A stretch of 64,000 nt of DNA from Aeromonas media (GTDB lineage Bacteria > Pseudomonadota > Gammaproteobacteria > Enterobacterales > Aeromonadaceae). The stretch is from positions 1 through 64,000 of the forward strand of contig NZ_CDBZ01000016.1 in the NCBI RefSeq assembly GCF_000819985.1, read 5' to 3'. Numbering within the stretch: the stretch's first letter is position 1; the number at the start of each line of letters is the position of its first letter. The position numbers were made by a program, and so were the translations under genes. The notes beneath the pieces are model-generated. The model worked only from the letters and a program-made list of their open reading frames with translations. It made no database searches and had not been told where the DNA came from. Below, in pieces: positions 1-11,400 of the stretch.

Positions 1-146
1 TTATTATCTGAATTCCCGTAGTGCCAAACATCAAGTCCGGCCAGTCTTCCCTTATTTCACTCGGTCAAAGAACGGGATCTCCTGCTTGATCTGTCGCTAC
101 ATTTCGTTTACATAGACAAAATGCGAACTAGATCACGGAAATCATC

Positions 147-737
147 ATGAGCCCCACCACTTACCGCTGGCTGTTTATCGCCGTCATTGCCCTGGTCGCC
201 TGGCGTCAGCTCCCGCTCTCCACCGAGCAGGAGCTGGCGGCGGCCAACCGCGCCTGGCGGGTGGGTCACTTCGAGCAGGCGACCGGTATCTGGCAGCCGC
301 TGGCCGAGCAGGGCCAGCCCAGGGCGCAGGCCCTGATGGGATGGAGCCATGAGCTAGGGCAGGGGAGCGAGCAGGATCTGGTGCAGGCCATCCGCCTCTA
401 TCGCCAGTCCGCCGAGGCGGGAGATGCATTTGGCCAGTACCGGCTGGCGGAGCTCTATCTGCGCGGGGTAGGGGTGCCACGGGATCTGCGTATCGCCTTT
501 CACTGGATGGAGCGGGCGGCCCGCAACGGGGACGTGCCCGCCATGCTCAAGGTGGGGGTGCTCCATCTGATGGGGGCCAACGGTCGGGTCGACATGGCCG
601 AGGCCAAGCAGTGGCTCTATCAGGCCTCACAAAAAGGTAACAAGTTGGCGTTGACGGTATTGCAGGAGTTGGCGCTGGCCGAAGAGGGTCGCAGCGCCTT
701 CGATTTCAATGGCCAGTCACTGCTGGGGGAGGGTTAA
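147..737 (+). CDS. Sel1-repeat (TPR-like) membrane-anchored protein
   Basis: A 196-residue protein with a hydrophobic N-terminal segment (about residues 7-20), which looks like a signal anchor. It is followed by three to four Sel1-like repeats between about residues 55 and 170; the recurring pattern of small residues (A..LG..Y..G.GV..D...A..W...AA..G) is clear. Sel1 repeats form alpha-solenoids that act as protein-protein adaptors, so a periplasmic scaffolding role is inferred; no partner can be named. The upstream 146 bases hold only a weak promoter match (TTGATC at 86, TACATA at 109). It converges with the small minus-strand gene at 742. Confidence 0.8.
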   Translation: MSPTTYRWLFIAVIALVAWRQLPLSTEQELAAANRAWRVGHFEQATGIWQPLAEQGQPRAQALMGWSHELGQGSEQDLVQAIRLYRQSAEAGDAFGQYRLAELYLRGVGVPRDLRIAFHWMERAARNGDVPAMLKVGVLHLMGANGRVDMAEAKQWLYQASQKGNKLALTVLQELALAEEGRSAFDFNGQSLLGEG

Positions 738-741
738 CCCC

Positions 742-957
742 TCAGCGGCTGGCGGTGATCTTGCCCGGTGTCACGTCGGTGACATAGAGGGTGCTGCGAT
801 CGGCGCTGTGCACTATGCTGCATACCTCGCGCTTGCTGCCATCGCTCAGGATCACCAACTCCCCGAGATGGACGGGGCAGTGTGTCGTCAACAGGTGATC
901 CGGGTGGATAATCTTCTCCGCATGCTCCGGAAACGAAATGTCATAGGTGTACATCAT
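742..957 (-). CDS. small conserved-looking protein of unknown function
   Basis: A 71-residue reading frame with a good ribosome-binding site (AAGGAG, complement of 961-966) before two consecutive ATG codons at 957 and 954; spacing favours the second. The protein is not hydrophobic and has no signal peptide or recognised motif; it contains two histidine-rich stretches and an alternating hydrophobic pattern in its second half (LVILSDG, CSIVHSA, LYVTDV) that suggests a small beta-barrel. It lies tail to tail with the Sel1-repeat gene, 4 bases apart. I do not recognise a family; the RBS and compact fit between neighbours are the main reasons to call it. Confidence 0.55.
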   Translation of the reverse strand: MMYTYDISFPEHAEKIIHPDHLLTTHCPVHLGELVILSDGSKREVCSIVHSADRSTLYVTDVTPGKITASR

Positions 958-1105
958 GTTCTCCTTGTTCAGGCAGACGCCTCACTGGAACCCTAGCACA
1001 CAGAGGGCGAGGTGGGACCCACATCGCATGTGCATCGTTCCGGTGCCTCTGTTGACGCCTCTCCTCGCTTCCACTTTCCATGGTATACAAAATCGGCAAG
1101 GCAAC

Positions 1106-1133
1106 TTGTCTGAGTCGTGACGTCTGATACAAT
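1106..1133 (+). promoter_or_regulatory. predicted sigma70 promoter of thrS
   Basis: TTGTCT at 1106-1111 and TACAAT at 1128-1133 are separated by 16 bases. The start of transcription would be near 1140, leaving a leader of about 170 bases before the thrS ATG. Confidence 0.55.
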
Positions 1134-1139
1134 CCTCCG

Positions 1140-1309
1140 CTGTACCTGTCCATTGATGGCCTTGCACACCCAAGAGGGTGTGTACCACTTCTGCGTACCA
1201 ACCGTATTGTGAACGGTGAAACTCAGGGGTGAACTGCTTGAAATGAAAGGTTTTCTCCAACCTGCATGTGCCCTTTGGTAGGGGGCACCACTGTATAAGG
1301 AAACACCGA
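1140..1309 (+). promoter_or_regulatory. thrS autoregulatory leader with two tRNA-Thr anticodon-arm mimics
   Basis: The gene-free stretch 958-1309 is mostly this leader. Three hairpins are plain: 1163-1184 (9 bp, tetraloop AAGA), 1201-1217 (ACCGT/ACGGT, 5 bp, 7-base loop ATTGTGA) and 1268-1288 (GTGCCC/GGGCAC plus a T.G pair, 7-base loop TTGGTAG). A smaller one lies around 1248-1263 (AGGTT/AACCT). In both 7-base loops, the position equivalent to U33 is T, the next triplet is a threonine anticodon (TGT, GGT) and the next base is a purine, as in real anticodon arms. In E. coli, ThrRS represses its own mRNA by binding two anticodon-like hairpins upstream of the Shine-Dalgarno sequence; here the second hairpin ends 8 bases before AAGG at 1297-1300. 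Confidence 0.65.
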
Positions 1310-3238
1310 ATGCCAATCATTACTCTGCCTGACGGCAGCCAACGTCAATTTCCCCACGCCGTTTCCGTCATGGACGTCGCCGCTGACATAGGTCCGGGCC
1401 TCGCCAAGGCGTGCATTGCCGGCCGTGTGAACGGTGAACTGGTGGATGCTTGCGAGCTGATCGAAGCCGATGCCTCCCTGGCCATCATCACCGCCAAAGA
1501 CGAAGACGGTCTGGACATCCTGCGCCACTCCTGTGCTCACCTGTTGGGTCATGCCATCAAGCAACTCTGGCCCCAGACCAAGATGGCCATCGGTCCTGTC
1601 ATCGACAATGGTTTCTACTACGACGTTGATCTCGACCGCACCCTGACCGATGAAGATCTGGCTGCTCTGGAAGAGCGCATGCTGGCGCTGGCCGCCAAGG
1701 ATTACGACGTCGTCAAGAAGAAGGTCTCCTGGCAGGAGGCGCGCGACGTGTTCGAGGCCCGCGGCGAGACCTACAAGGTCGAGATCCTGGATCAGAACAT
1801 CGCCCGTGATGATCAGCCCGGTCTGTATCATCACGAAGAGTACGTCGACATGTGCCGCGGCCCTCACGTGCCGAACATGCGTCACTGCCACCACTTCAAG
1901 TTGCAGAAGATGTCTGGCGCCTACTGGCGTGGCGACTCCAACAACAAGATGCTGCAGCGCATCTACGGTACCGCCTGGGCCGACAAGAAGCAGCTCAAGG
2001 CCTACCTGCAGCGTCTCGAGGAGGCCGCCAAGCGCGACCACCGCAAGATTGGCAAGCAGCTCGACCTGTACCACATGCAGGAAGAAGCCCCCGGCATGGT
2101 GTTCTGGCACAACGATGGCTGGACCATCTTCCGCGAGCTGGAAACCTTCATCCGCGGCAAGCTCAAGGAGTACGATTATCAGGAGGTGAAAGGCCCCTTC
2201 ATGATGGATCGCGTGCTGTGGGAGCGTTCCGGTCACTGGGAAAAATATGCCCAGGCCATGTTCACCACCCAGTCCGAGAATCGCGAGTACGCCATCAAGC
2301 CGATGAACTGCCCGGGTCACGTGCAGATCTTCAACCAGGGCCTGAAGTCCTATCGGGACCTGCCTCTGCGCATGGCCGAGTTCGGCTCCTGCCACCGCAA
2401 CGAGCCCTCAGGCTCCCTGCACGGTCTGATGCGGGTGCGCGGCTTCACTCAGGATGACGCCCACATCTTCTGTACCGAAGATCAGATCATGGAAGAGGTC
2501 TCGGCCTGTATTCGTATGGTCTATGACGTCTACGGCACCTTTGGCTTCGAAAACATCGTGGTCAAGCTATCCACCCGTCCCGAGCAGCGCATTGGTTCCG
2601 ATGAAGCCTGGGATCGCGCGGAAGCCGCCCTGGCGGAAGCCCTGGTGCTCAACGGCCTGAAGTACGATCTGCAGCCGGGGGAGGGTGCTTTCTACGGTCC
2701 CAAGATCGAATTCACCCTGCACGATTGTCTTGATCGTGCCTGGCAGTGTGGTACCGTGCAGCTCGATTTTGCCTTGCCGGGCCGTCTTGGCGCTACTTAT
2801 GTGGGCGAAGACAACGAACGTCACGTACCCGTGATGATCCACCGGGCCATCCTCGGGTCCCTCGAGCGTTTCATCGGTATCCTGACCGAAGAGTACGCCG
2901 GACTGTTCCCGACCTGGCTGGCACCGACTCAGGCCGTGGTCATGAATATCACGGATAATCAGGCCGATTATGCGGTGAAAGTTGCCAAGGCATTGAATGA
3001 TGCGGGCCTTCGCGCAAAAGCGGACTTGAGAAATGAGAAGATTGGCTTTAAAATCCGCGAGCATACTTTGAAGCGAGTGCCTTTCATGCTGGTCTGCGGT
3101 GATAAAGAAGTAGAAGCCGGCAAGATTGCACTACGGACTCGTAAAGGGGCTGACCTGGGTTCTTATCCTGTTGAAGAGCTGATAGCTCTGTTAACCCAGG
3201 AAGTTCAGACCCGCGGACAAAAGAAAGTGGAGGAATAA
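1310..3238 (+). CDS. thrS: threonyl-tRNA synthetase
   Basis: Charges tRNA-Thr with threonine in the cytosol. The 642-residue protein has the standard order: N-terminal TGS domain (residues 1 to about 62), editing domain with HxxxH (HSCAH near residue 75) and the partner CRGPH motif, class II catalytic core with the zinc-binding Cys of MNCPGH and the motif-2 segment SCHRNEPSG, and a C-terminal anticodon-binding domain. The start at 1310 gives the family N-terminus MPIITLPDG; an upstream in-frame ATG at 1268 lies within the leader hairpin and is unlikely. It is followed directly by infC in the same frame, 3 bases after the stop codon, as in E. coli. Confidence 0.98.
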   Translation: MPIITLPDGSQRQFPHAVSVMDVAADIGPGLAKACIAGRVNGELVDACELIEADASLAIITAKDEDGLDILRHSCAHLLGHAIKQLWPQTKMAIGPVIDNGFYYDVDLDRTLTDEDLAALEERMLALAAKDYDVVKKKVSWQEARDVFEARGETYKVEILDQNIARDDQPGLYHHEEYVDMCRGPHVPNMRHCHHFKLQKMSGAYWRGDSNNKMLQRIYGTAWADKKQLKAYLQRLEEAAKRDHRKIGKQLDLYHMQEEAPGMVFWHNDGWTIFRELETFIRGKLKEYDYQEVKGPFMMDRVLWERSGHWEKYAQAMFTTQSENREYAIKPMNCPGHVQIFNQGLKSYRDLPLRMAEFGSCHRNEPSGSLHGLMRVRGFTQDDAHIFCTEDQIMEEVSACIRMVYDVYGTFGFENIVVKLSTRPEQRIGSDEAWDRAEAALAEALVLNGLKYDLQPGEGAFYGPKIEFTLHDCLDRAWQCGTVQLDFALPGRLGATYVGEDNERHVPVMIHRAILGSLERFIGILTEEYAGLFPTWLAPTQAVVMNITDNQADYAVKVAKALNDAGLRAKADLRNEKIGFKIREHTLKRVPFMLVCGDKEVEAGKIALRTRKGADLGSYPVEELIALLTQEVQTRGQKKVEE

Positions 3239-3241
3239 GCT

Positions 3242-3790
3242 ATAAAAGGCGGAAAAAAACTGGGCAAGCAACCGCAAGCCCGCGCTCACCGGATCAATGA
3301 AGAGATCCGTCTGAAAGAAGTTCGTCTGACTGGTTTGGACGGTGAAGCCATTGGTATCACCACCATCCAGGATGCCCTGAACTTGGCCCTTGAAGCCGGA
3401 GTGGATCTGGTCGAGATCAGTCCTAACGCTGAGCCGCCCGTTTGCCGAATCATGGATTACGGCAAATTCCTCTACGAAAAGAGCAAGACCACCAAAGAAC
3501 AGAAGAAAAAGCAGAAAGTCGTCCAGGTAAAGGAAATCAAATTCCGTCCTGGCACTGACGAAGGCGACTATCAGGTAAAACTACGCAACCTGGTTCGCTT
3601 TCTGGAAGACGGGGACAAGGCGAAGGTCACCCTGCGCTTCCGTGGTCGTGAAATGGCCCACCAGGATCTTGGTATCAAGGTTCTGGAGCGAGTCAAGAAC
3701 GATCTGGAAGAGTTGGCCGTAGTCGAGTCGTTCCCGAAAGTCGAAGGCCGTCAAGCTGTGATGGTCCTCGCACCCAAGAAGAAATCTTAA
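3242..3790 (+). CDS. infC: translation initiation factor IF-3, AUA start codon
   Basis: IF-3 binds the 30S subunit, prevents premature subunit joining and rejects non-canonical start codons. The 182-residue protein contains the linker signature ([20 protein letters not shown]) and the C-terminal domain ending APKKKS. Homology begins at codon 3242, ATA, followed by AAA GGC GGA as at the start of E. coli infC, where the codon is ATT. No ATG, GTG or TTG lies in frame between the thrS stop (3236) and well into the N-domain, and GGAGG at 3229-3233 is correctly spaced. A rare start discriminated against by IF-3 itself is the known basis of infC autoregulation; AUA would serve the same purpose. Confidence 0.95.
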   Translation: MKGGKKLGKQPQARAHRINEEIRLKEVRLTGLDGEAIGITTIQDALNLALEAGVDLVEISPNAEPPVCRIMDYGKFLYEKSKTTKEQKKKQKVVQVKEIKFRPGTDEGDYQVKLRNLVRFLEDGDKAKVTLRFRGREMAHQDLGIKVLERVKNDLEELAVVESFPKVEGRQAVMVLAPKKKS

Positions 3791-3805
3791 GGCCCACAAG
3801 AAATT

Positions 3806-3830
3806 GACTCATGGGCTCGCCCCATGAGTC
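3806..3830 (+). promoter_or_regulatory. infC-rpmI intercistronic stem, possible L20 operator
   Basis: A perfect 10-bp inverted repeat (GACTCATGGG at 3806-3815, CCCATGAGTC at 3821-3830) with a 5-base loop sits between infC and rpmI. It has no following T-run, so it is not a standard terminator. In E. coli, ribosomal protein L20 represses rpmI-rplT by binding RNA structures in this gap; this stem is in the equivalent place, but its role is inferred from position only. Confidence 0.45.
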
Positions 3831-3875
3831 GGTTCGCCTTGCGATTTTGTTGTCACTCACAATGCGGAGTATGAA

Positions 3876-4073
3876 ATGCCGAAGATGAAAACCAACCGGG
3901 GTGCTGCAAAGCGCTTCAAGAAGACTGGCTCAGGTCGCTTCAAGTGCAAGCACAACCACCTGCGTCACATCCTGACCAAGAAGAGCAGTAAGCGTAAGCG
4001 TAAGCTGGGGCCGAAGTTCATGGTTTCTGCTGCCGACCACAAACGTGTTGTCGCTTGTCTGCCGTACGCATAA
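3876..4073 (+). CDS. rpmI: 50S ribosomal protein L35
   Basis: A 65-residue, very basic protein matching bL35 over its full length ([20 protein letters not shown] start, then the KHNHLRHIL segment). It is part of the large ribosomal subunit. The ribosome-binding site (GCGGAG) is 4-9 bases upstream of the ATG. It lies between infC and rplT and is probably translationally coupled to rplT, as in E. coli. Confidence 0.98.
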   Translation: MPKMKTNRGAAKRFKKTGSGRFKCKHNHLRHILTKKSSKRKRKLGPKFMVSAADHKRVVACLPYA

Positions 4074-4087
4074 GGGGGATGTGAAAA

Positions 4088-4444
4088 ATGCCAAGAGTTA
4101 AACGTGGTGTGACTGCTCGCGCTCGTCACAAGAAAGTAATGAAAGCCGCCAAGGGTTACTACGGCGCCCGTTCCCGTGTCTACCGCGTAGCGGTACAAGC
4201 GGTAACCAAAGCTGGTCAGTATGCCTACCGTGACCGTCGCCAGAAGAAGCGTCAGTTCCGTCAGCTGTGGATTGCGCGTATCAACGCTGCAGCCCGTCAG
4301 AACGGTCTGTCCTACAGCCGTCTGATCGACGGTCTGAAGAAAGCTTCTATCGAGATCGATCGCAAGATCCTGTCCGATATCGCCGTTCACGACAAGCTGG
4401 CTTTCACCGCCCTGGTTGAAAAGGCCAAAGCAGCTCTGGTTTAA
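4088..4444 (+). CDS. rplT: 50S ribosomal protein L20
   Basis: A 118-residue bL20, full length for the family, with the basic N-terminal extension ([19 protein letters not shown]) and the globular C-terminal part. L20 is an early assembly protein of the 50S subunit and, in E. coli, represses its own operon. It begins 14 bases after rpmI with a GGGGGATG-type ribosome-binding site and is followed by a strong terminator. Confidence 0.98.
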   Translation: MPRVKRGVTARARHKKVMKAAKGYYGARSRVYRVAVQAVTKAGQYAYRDRRQKKRQFRQLWIARINAAARQNGLSYSRLIDGLKKASIEIDRKILSDIAVHDKLAFTALVEKAKAALV

Positions 4445-4466
4445 TCCGGTTCTGTTATGAAAGATA

Positions 4467-4491
4467 AAAGGAGGCTAAGGCCTCCTTTTTT
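4467..4491 (+). terminator. rho-independent terminator after rplT
   Basis: AAAGGAGGC (4467-4475), loop TAAG, GCCTCCTTT (4480-4488), then further T residues. A 9-bp perfect stem with a U-tract, 23 bases after the rplT stop. Confidence 0.85.
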
Positions 4492-4604
4492 GTTGCCCGT
4501 TTTTTACTTTCGACCCTGTTTGCCACACAGCGCATCAGCTGTGGTTGCTGACGTGAAAATGTCTGATATGCCAACAAACTGCTACAGGTATTCAATATTT
4601 TAAG

Positions 4605-4700
4605 CGAGTGAGAAGAACGACTTGAGACTCACTTGATATAACAAAATGATTTATAGGGAGAAAAGCCCGCCGTAACTATGGTCAGCGAAGGGGCTTTTTT
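4605..4700 (+). promoter_or_regulatory. pheS leader with terminator-like hairpin (attenuator candidate)
   Basis: The 324-base gap 4445-4768 holds no convincing gene. Near its end AAAAGCCC (4661-4668) pairs with GGGCTTTT (4691-4698), followed by more T residues, making a terminator immediately upstream of pheS. A second hairpin (CGAGTGAG at 4605-4612 with CTCACTTG at 4628-4635, one wobble) precedes it. In E. coli, pheST is controlled by attenuation at this site through the Phe-rich pheM leader peptide. A sequence like the E. coli Phe-codon run (TTTTTTACTTT at 4500-4510) is present, but no well-formed leader peptide ends near the hairpin, so the sensing mechanism is uncertain. Confidence 0.5.
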
Positions 4701-4729
4701 TGTATTATTCCCCTCTTGACCTTATTTAG

Positions 4730-5752
<1,023 letters not shown>

Positions 5753-5764
5753 GGGCGAGAGAAC

Positions 5765-8152
5765 ATGAAATTCAGTAAATCCTGGGTGATGGAGTGGGTC
5801 CGCACCGAGTTGAGTGACAACGCGCTGGCCGAGCAGATCACCATGGCCGGTCTTGAAGTGGACGCCATGGAAGCGGTGGCTGGCCAGTTCAACAATGTGG
5901 TCGTGGGTGAAGTGGTCGAGTGTGCCCAGCATCCGGACGCCGACAAGCTGCGGGTGACCAAGGTCAACGTGGGCGAAGCTGAGCTGCTGGACATCGTCTG
6001 CGGTGCGCCGAACTGCCGCGCCGGCCTGAAAGTGTGTGTGGCCAAGGTCGGGGCGACCCTGCCGGGTGATTTCACCATCAAGAAGGCCAAGCTGCGTGGC
6101 CAGCCGTCTCACGGCATGCTCTGCTCCTTCAGCGAGCTGGGTATCGACGTCGAAGCCGATGGCATCATCGAGCTGCCGCTTGATGCGCCCATCGGGACCG
6201 ATATCCGCGAATACCTCGCGCTCAACGACGTCAGCATCGACGTGGATCTGACCCCGAACCGTGCCGATTGCCTCGGTATCGCGGGGCTCGCCCGTGAAAT
6301 CGGCGTGCTCAACAGCGTTGACGTGGTCGAGCCGACCTGGGCGCCGGCTGTTGCCACTATTGATGCGACCTTCCCGATCCGGGTTGAAGCAACCGCCGAT
6401 TGCCCCCGTTATCTGGGCCGCGTCATCAAGGGGCTGAACCTGCAAGCCATGAGCCCGCTCTGGATGCAAGAGAAGCTGCGTCGTGGCGGTATCCGCTCCA
6501 TCGATGCTATCGTCGACATCACCAACTACCTGCTGCTGGAATACGGTCAGCCGATGCACGCCTTCGATCTGGCTCGGCTTGACGGGGAACTGGTGGTACG
6601 TCGCGCCCGTAGCGATGAGCCGATGACTCTGCTCGATGGCAACGAAGTGAAGCTCAAAGAGACCACCCTGGTGATTGCCGATGCCAAAGGCCCTGCCTGC
6701 ATGGCCGGCATCTTCGGCGGCGATCGCACCGGTGTGTCCGAGACCACCACCGACATCCTGCTGGAGTGTGCCTTCTTCGCGCCGCTCTCCATCACAGGCC
6801 GTGCCCGTGCCTACGGTCTGCACACCGACTCCTCCCACCGCTTCGAGCGCGGGGTGGATCCCGAGTTGCAGGCCAAGGTGATGGACCGTGCTACCCGTCT
6901 GCTGCTGGATATCTGCGGTGGTGAAGCGGGTCCTGTCATCGAGGTCAAATCCGATGCCCATCTGCCCAAGGCTGCCCCCATCAAGCTGCGTCGCGCCAAG
7001 CTCGACAAGGTGATCGGCATCAGCGTGGCGGATGCGCAGGTGGTCGAGATCCTGACCCGTCTCGGCATGCAGGTCACAGTGGATGCTGACGGTTGGACCG
7101 CGCTGGCGCCCTCCTGGCGTTTCGACATTGCCATCGAGGAAGACCTCATCGAGGAAGTGGCCCGCATCTACGGCTATAACAACATCCCGAACCTGAAACC
7201 GGCGGCCTCTCTGGCCATGGTTGAGCAGGCAGAAGGGCAGGTGACCTTGAAGCGGGTGCGCGACCTGCTGGTCGATCGCGGTTTCCAGGAAGCGATCACC
7301 TACAGCTTCGTGGATCCCAAGGCTCAGCAGACCCTGTTCCCCCAGAGCGACGCCATCGTGCTGCCGAACCCCATCTCGGTCGAGATGTCCGCCATGCGCG
7401 TGTCTCTGTTCCCGGGTCTGGTGCAGGCTGTGGTCTACAACCAGAACCGTCAGCAGGGCCGTGTGCGTCTGTTCGAGCAGGGCCTGCGTTTCATCAAAGA
7501 CGCGAACGCCGAAAACGGCATCCGTCAGGAGCCCATGCTGGCCGGCATCATCACCGGCAACCAGAGCGACGAGCACTGGGACGTCAAGAGCCGTGGCAGC
7601 GACTTCTTTGATTTGAAAGGGGATCTGGAAGCGGTATTGGATCTCACCGCCGAAGGGGCCACCTTCAGCTTCGAGCGTACCGAGCACAGCGCCCTGCACC
7701 CGGGTCAGAGTGCCGCTATTCTGCGCAATGGCGCCGTCATCGGCCATATCGGCGTGATCCACCCGAGCCTCGAGAAGAAGCTGGGACTCAAGAGCCGCGC
7801 CGTGATGTTCGAGCTGGAGCTGGACAAGCTGACCCCTGCCAAGGTGCCGGTTGCAGCCGAAGTATCCCGCTTCCCGGCCAACCGTCGTGATATCGCCGTG
7901 GTGGTAGATCGTCAAGTTCTGGCAGGCGACGTACTGGCAGTAATTAAAAAAGTTGGCGGAAATCAGTTAGTTGGAATAAACTTGTTCGACGTATACCAGG
8001 GTGCTGGTATGGCAGAGGACAAGAAGAGCCTGGCCATCAGTCTAGTGTTGCAAGACACCCAGCGCACCCTGGAGGAGAAAGAGATTGCCGAGACCGTAGA
8101 CAATGTCGTGCGGGCCCTTGGTGAAGAGTTGAATGCATCCTTGAGGGATTGA
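5765..8152 (+). CDS. pheT: phenylalanyl-tRNA synthetase beta subunit
   Basis: A 795-residue beta subunit with an EMAP-II-like tRNA-binding domain (about residues 39-150), B3/B4 editing region (centre of the protein, with [18 protein letters not shown]), B5 domain and a C-terminal ferredoxin-fold anticodon-binding domain ([15 protein letters not shown] onward). It contributes tRNA recognition and clearance of mischarged Tyr-tRNA-Phe. It is co-transcribed with pheS and, 3 bases later, with ihfA. Confidence 0.98.
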   Translation: MKFSKSWVMEWVRTELSDNALAEQITMAGLEVDAMEAVAGQFNNVVVGEVVECAQHPDADKLRVTKVNVGEAELLDIVCGAPNCRAGLKVCVAKVGATLPGDFTIKKAKLRGQPSHGMLCSFSELGIDVEADGIIELPLDAPIGTDIREYLALNDVSIDVDLTPNRADCLGIAGLAREIGVLNSVDVVEPTWAPAVATIDATFPIRVEATADCPRYLGRVIKGLNLQAMSPLWMQEKLRRGGIRSIDAIVDITNYLLLEYGQPMHAFDLARLDGELVVRRARSDEPMTLLDGNEVKLKETTLVIADAKGPACMAGIFGGDRTGVSETTTDILLECAFFAPLSITGRARAYGLHTDSSHRFERGVDPELQAKVMDRATRLLLDICGGEAGPVIEVKSDAHLPKAAPIKLRRAKLDKVIGISVADAQVVEILTRLGMQVTVDADGWTALAPSWRFDIAIEEDLIEEVARIYGYNNIPNLKPAASLAMVEQAEGQVTLKRVRDLLVDRGFQEAITYSFVDPKAQQTLFPQSDAIVLPNPISVEMSAMRVSLFPGLVQAVVYNQNRQQGRVRLFEQGLRFIKDANAENGIRQEPMLAGIITGNQSDEHWDVKSRGSDFFDLKGDLEAVLDLTAEGATFSFERTEHSALHPGQSAAILRNGAVIGHIGVIHPSLEKKLGLKSRAVMFELELDKLTPAKVPVAAEVSRFPANRRDIAVVVDRQVLAGDVLAVIKKVGGNQLVGINLFDVYQGAGMAEDKKSLAISLVLQDTQRTLEEKEIAETVDNVVRALGEELNASLRD

Positions 8153-8155
8153 TCT

Positions 8156-8452
8156 ATGGCGCTTACCAAAGCCGACATTGCAGAGCACCTGTTCACCCAG
8201 CTCGGGATGAGCAAGCGTGAAGCCAAAGACATGGTGGAAGCCTTCTTTGAGGAAATCAGACAGGCGCTCGAGCGCGGTGAACAAGTCAAAATTTCAGGCT
8301 TCGGTAACTTTGATCTTCGTGAGAAGAACCAGCGTCCTGGACGTAACCCAAAGACGGGTGAGGATATTCCCATCAGCGCCCGTCGTGTGGTGACCTTCCG
8401 GCCTGGCCAGAAGCTCAAGGCCAGGGTAGAAAATGTTGAACCCAACGAGTAA
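8156..8452 (+). CDS. ihfA: integration host factor alpha subunit
   Basis: A 98-residue HU/IHF-family DNA-bending protein; with IhfB it bends specific DNA sites and shapes promoters, recombination sites and replication origins. The beta-arm with the intercalating proline ([10 protein letters not shown], about residues 60-70) is intact, as is the start [13 protein letters not shown]. The pheST-ihfA order is the same as in E. coli. Confidence 0.97.
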   Translation: MALTKADIAEHLFTQLGMSKREAKDMVEAFFEEIRQALERGEQVKISGFGNFDLREKNQRPGRNPKTGEDIPISARRVVTFRPGQKLKARVENVEPNE

Positions 8453-8455
8453 AAG

Positions 8456-8481
8456 AAAGCCAGGCAAATGCCTGGCTTTTG
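8456..8481 (+). terminator. rho-independent terminator after ihfA
   Basis: AAAGCCAGGC (8456-8465), loop AAAT, GCCTGGCTTT (8470-8479) plus T. It ends only 8 bases before the ATG of the next gene, so the kinase needs either readthrough or a promoter inside ihfA. Confidence 0.85.
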
Positions 8482-8488
8482 CGTTTCT

Positions 8489-11400
8489 ATGATAAAGACC
8501 CTATTTCTGCTCGGTGCGCTGCTGGCCCTGCCGCTGCGTGCCGCCATGCTCCCCCTGTCAGCCGAGACCCAGGCGTATGTCGATACGCTCACCGAGCTGA
8601 CTTTTTGTTACCCGGTCCTGCAGCGTCCTCCCTATCTGGAGGAGCAGGGGGGGTTGCTCATCGATCAGATGAAACGACTGGCCCTGCAACTGCCGGTGCC
8701 GCTGCGCTTCGAAAAATTGCCAAACTGGACTGCAACTCTGCAGGGCTTGCAGCACGGACAGTGTGATCTCATCCCCCATGTGGGACCTGCCAGGGAGACC
8801 CTGCCCGGTACGGCCTTGAGCCGTGCCATGCTGGAGGCGGAGTCCGCCATCCTTTATCGAGGGGAGCTCGAGCAGGCGACCTTCCTGGTCTCGCCCATCT
8901 GGCAGGCAGAAGAGACCCTGCAGCGGCTCTATCCCCACTCCTCCCAGTTGCGCCTGACGGATGCGGAGAACTGGTATGGGGCTCTGGTGGCGGGCAGAGG
9001 CAGCGCCTACCTCGGCGACTATCTGCAACTGCGCTATCTGATGCGCGAGTTCCCGGATGAGGGGCTGCGCCTGCGGCGGTTGCGCAGCGACGATCTGGTG
9101 ATCAGCTACCGGCTGATGATGGGCGACAGGCCGCAATTGCACGAGCTGATAGACACGGCGATCCGCTTCCTGCCACCGGGTAACCTCTACCGGGATCTGG
9201 GGCGCTATCTGCCCCAGAGCGAGCAGGACATCAATCCCTTGCACTTCACCGACAAGGAGCAGGCCTGGCTGGTTGGTCGCGCGCGCACCATCAAGCTGGT
9301 GGCGGATCCCGGCTTCATGCCCTATAGCGGCGTCAATCAGCAGGGTGAGCTCGTCGGCTGGAGCGGCGATGTGCTGCGGGAAGTGAGCCGCCAGACGGGG
9401 CTGAATTTCGAGCTCATCCCCGTGACAAGCAAGGAGGAGGCGCTGGCCAGGTTGCGCAGCGGGGAGGCCGCCATGATGGCCGGTCTGCTGGAGTCTCCGA
9501 CCCTGCACGAGGAGTTCGAGTTCACCCGTGCGGTGGCAACCAGTCGCTATGCACTGGTCAGCCGCAAGCGGGGGGCTTATAACGCCCTTGCCGAGGTCAA
9601 GGGCAAGGTGGTCGTGCCTCGTATGCTCTACGACACCAGCCTGCTGGCCCGGTTTGGGCAACACGACTGGGCGGTGACCGACAACCTGCAGCAAGGGTTG
9701 GCTGCGGTGCAGAGCGGTGAGGCCGATGCCATGCTTGCCGAGCTCTATCAACTGCAATATCCGCTGCGCAACAACCAGCTGAGTGAGCTGAGCATCACGG
9801 AGCTGCCGGAGGTGTTTGGCCTCGGCTTTGCCATCAGGCGGGATCAGCCAAGGCTCGCCGGGGTGCTGGAGCAGAGCCTGATGACGATTAACGACAGGCA
9901 GGTGAGCGAGCTGGTACAACGTTGGCGGCGCCTCGTCCTGAACCAGCAAGAGGGGGTCAGTTACGGATTCTGGCTTGGCTCTGTCCTGTTGGCGCTCTTG
10001 ATCAGCGCGGCAGTGATCTGGTCAGTCTGGCGCTCCCGTCAGCAGCTGGCCCAGGAGGCGCGCGAGCGTCATAAGGCCGAGCAGGCGTTGGCGCTGGAGA
10101 GCAAGTTCAGGGAGTCCCTGTTCCAGGCGTTGCCCGTGCCTGTGTTTTTGCGCAATGACAAGGGGGAGGTGATCAAGCGCAACAAGCGGGCCAAACGGAT
10201 GGAGGCGCGTTACGCCACCGATCTCGTCCTGCCGTCTCCCCAGTTGCAAGGGGCTGAAGGGGAGATCGCCTTGCGGGATCAGGTTTACTCCTATGCCCAG
10301 ATCCCGCTGCGCCTGGGACCCCAGGCGCCCGCCGGGGATCTCATCGCCCTGTCCGACATCAGCGCCCTGCGCGAGCGCACCCGTTTGCTGCGTCAGGCGG
10401 AGCGACGCCTGCGGGCCCTTACCAATACGGTGCCCGGAGTGGTGCTGCAGTTCACCCTGCTCGGAGGGGCCATCACCCGGGTGGAGTTTGTCAGTCGCGG
10501 CAGCCATGAGCTGCTGGGGCTGGCCAGTCAGCAGATCCGCCTCAATCCCAACGAGGCGCTCACCCGCATCTCGCACCAGGACAGGCGGGAGATGCGGGCT
10601 CCCATGCTGGCCATGTTGCAGGCCGGGCGCCCTTTCTCCCACCTGCTGTGCTACCAGCATCCCGGCAAGGGCACGCGCTGGCTGCAGTTCTCCGGCAGAG
10701 GGCGCCGGCAGGGGGAGGGGTGGCGTGTCTTTGGGGTAGTGCAGGATGTGACCAACCGGGTCGAGCAGGAGCACTCCCTGCAACTTTCCCACGAGCAGGC
10801 CCAGCAGGCTGTGCTCGCCAAGGGACGCTTCCTCGCTGCCGTGAGCCACGAGATCCGCACCCCCATGAACGCCATCCTGGGTCTGCTGGAATGGCTGGAT
10901 CAGACCGAGCTCTCTGCGGAGCAGGCCTCGGTGCTGGCGCACGTCAGGCAGGCGGGCAACGAATTGCTGGGGCTGCTCAACGACGTGCTCGACTTCAGCC
11001 GCAACGAGAGTCGCCAGCTGCGGCTCTCCCTGCAGCCGACCGATCTGGTGGAGCTGTGCGAGCATGTGGCGGCGGTGCACTGGTCCAAGGCGCGTTCCAA
11101 ACGCCTGCAACTGCGTCTCAACCTGGACCCGACGCTGCCCGCCCTGATGGCGCTGGATCCTCACCGGGTGCAGCAGGTGCTGCACAACCTGCTCTCCAAC
11201 GCCATCAAGTTCAGCGAGCGGGGCGAGGTGGTGCTGTGGGCCCGCCGGCACGGGGAGTGGATCTGGTGCGGGGTAGATGACGAGGGGCCCGGCATCAGTG
11301 CCGAGTTGTTGCCTCGGCTGTTCCTGCCCTTCGAGCAGGGGGAGGAATTGGGACAGCTCAGGGCCCAGGGTACTGGTCTCGGGCTGGCCATCTGTCGTCA

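Noticed and set aside
4457-4603. A 48-codon ORF starting within the rplT terminator region and containing V-F-Y-F, considered as a pheM leader peptide.
   Set aside because: Its start lies inside the rplT terminator, it has no ribosome-binding site, only a few Phe codons, and it ends 58 bases before the attenuator hairpin.
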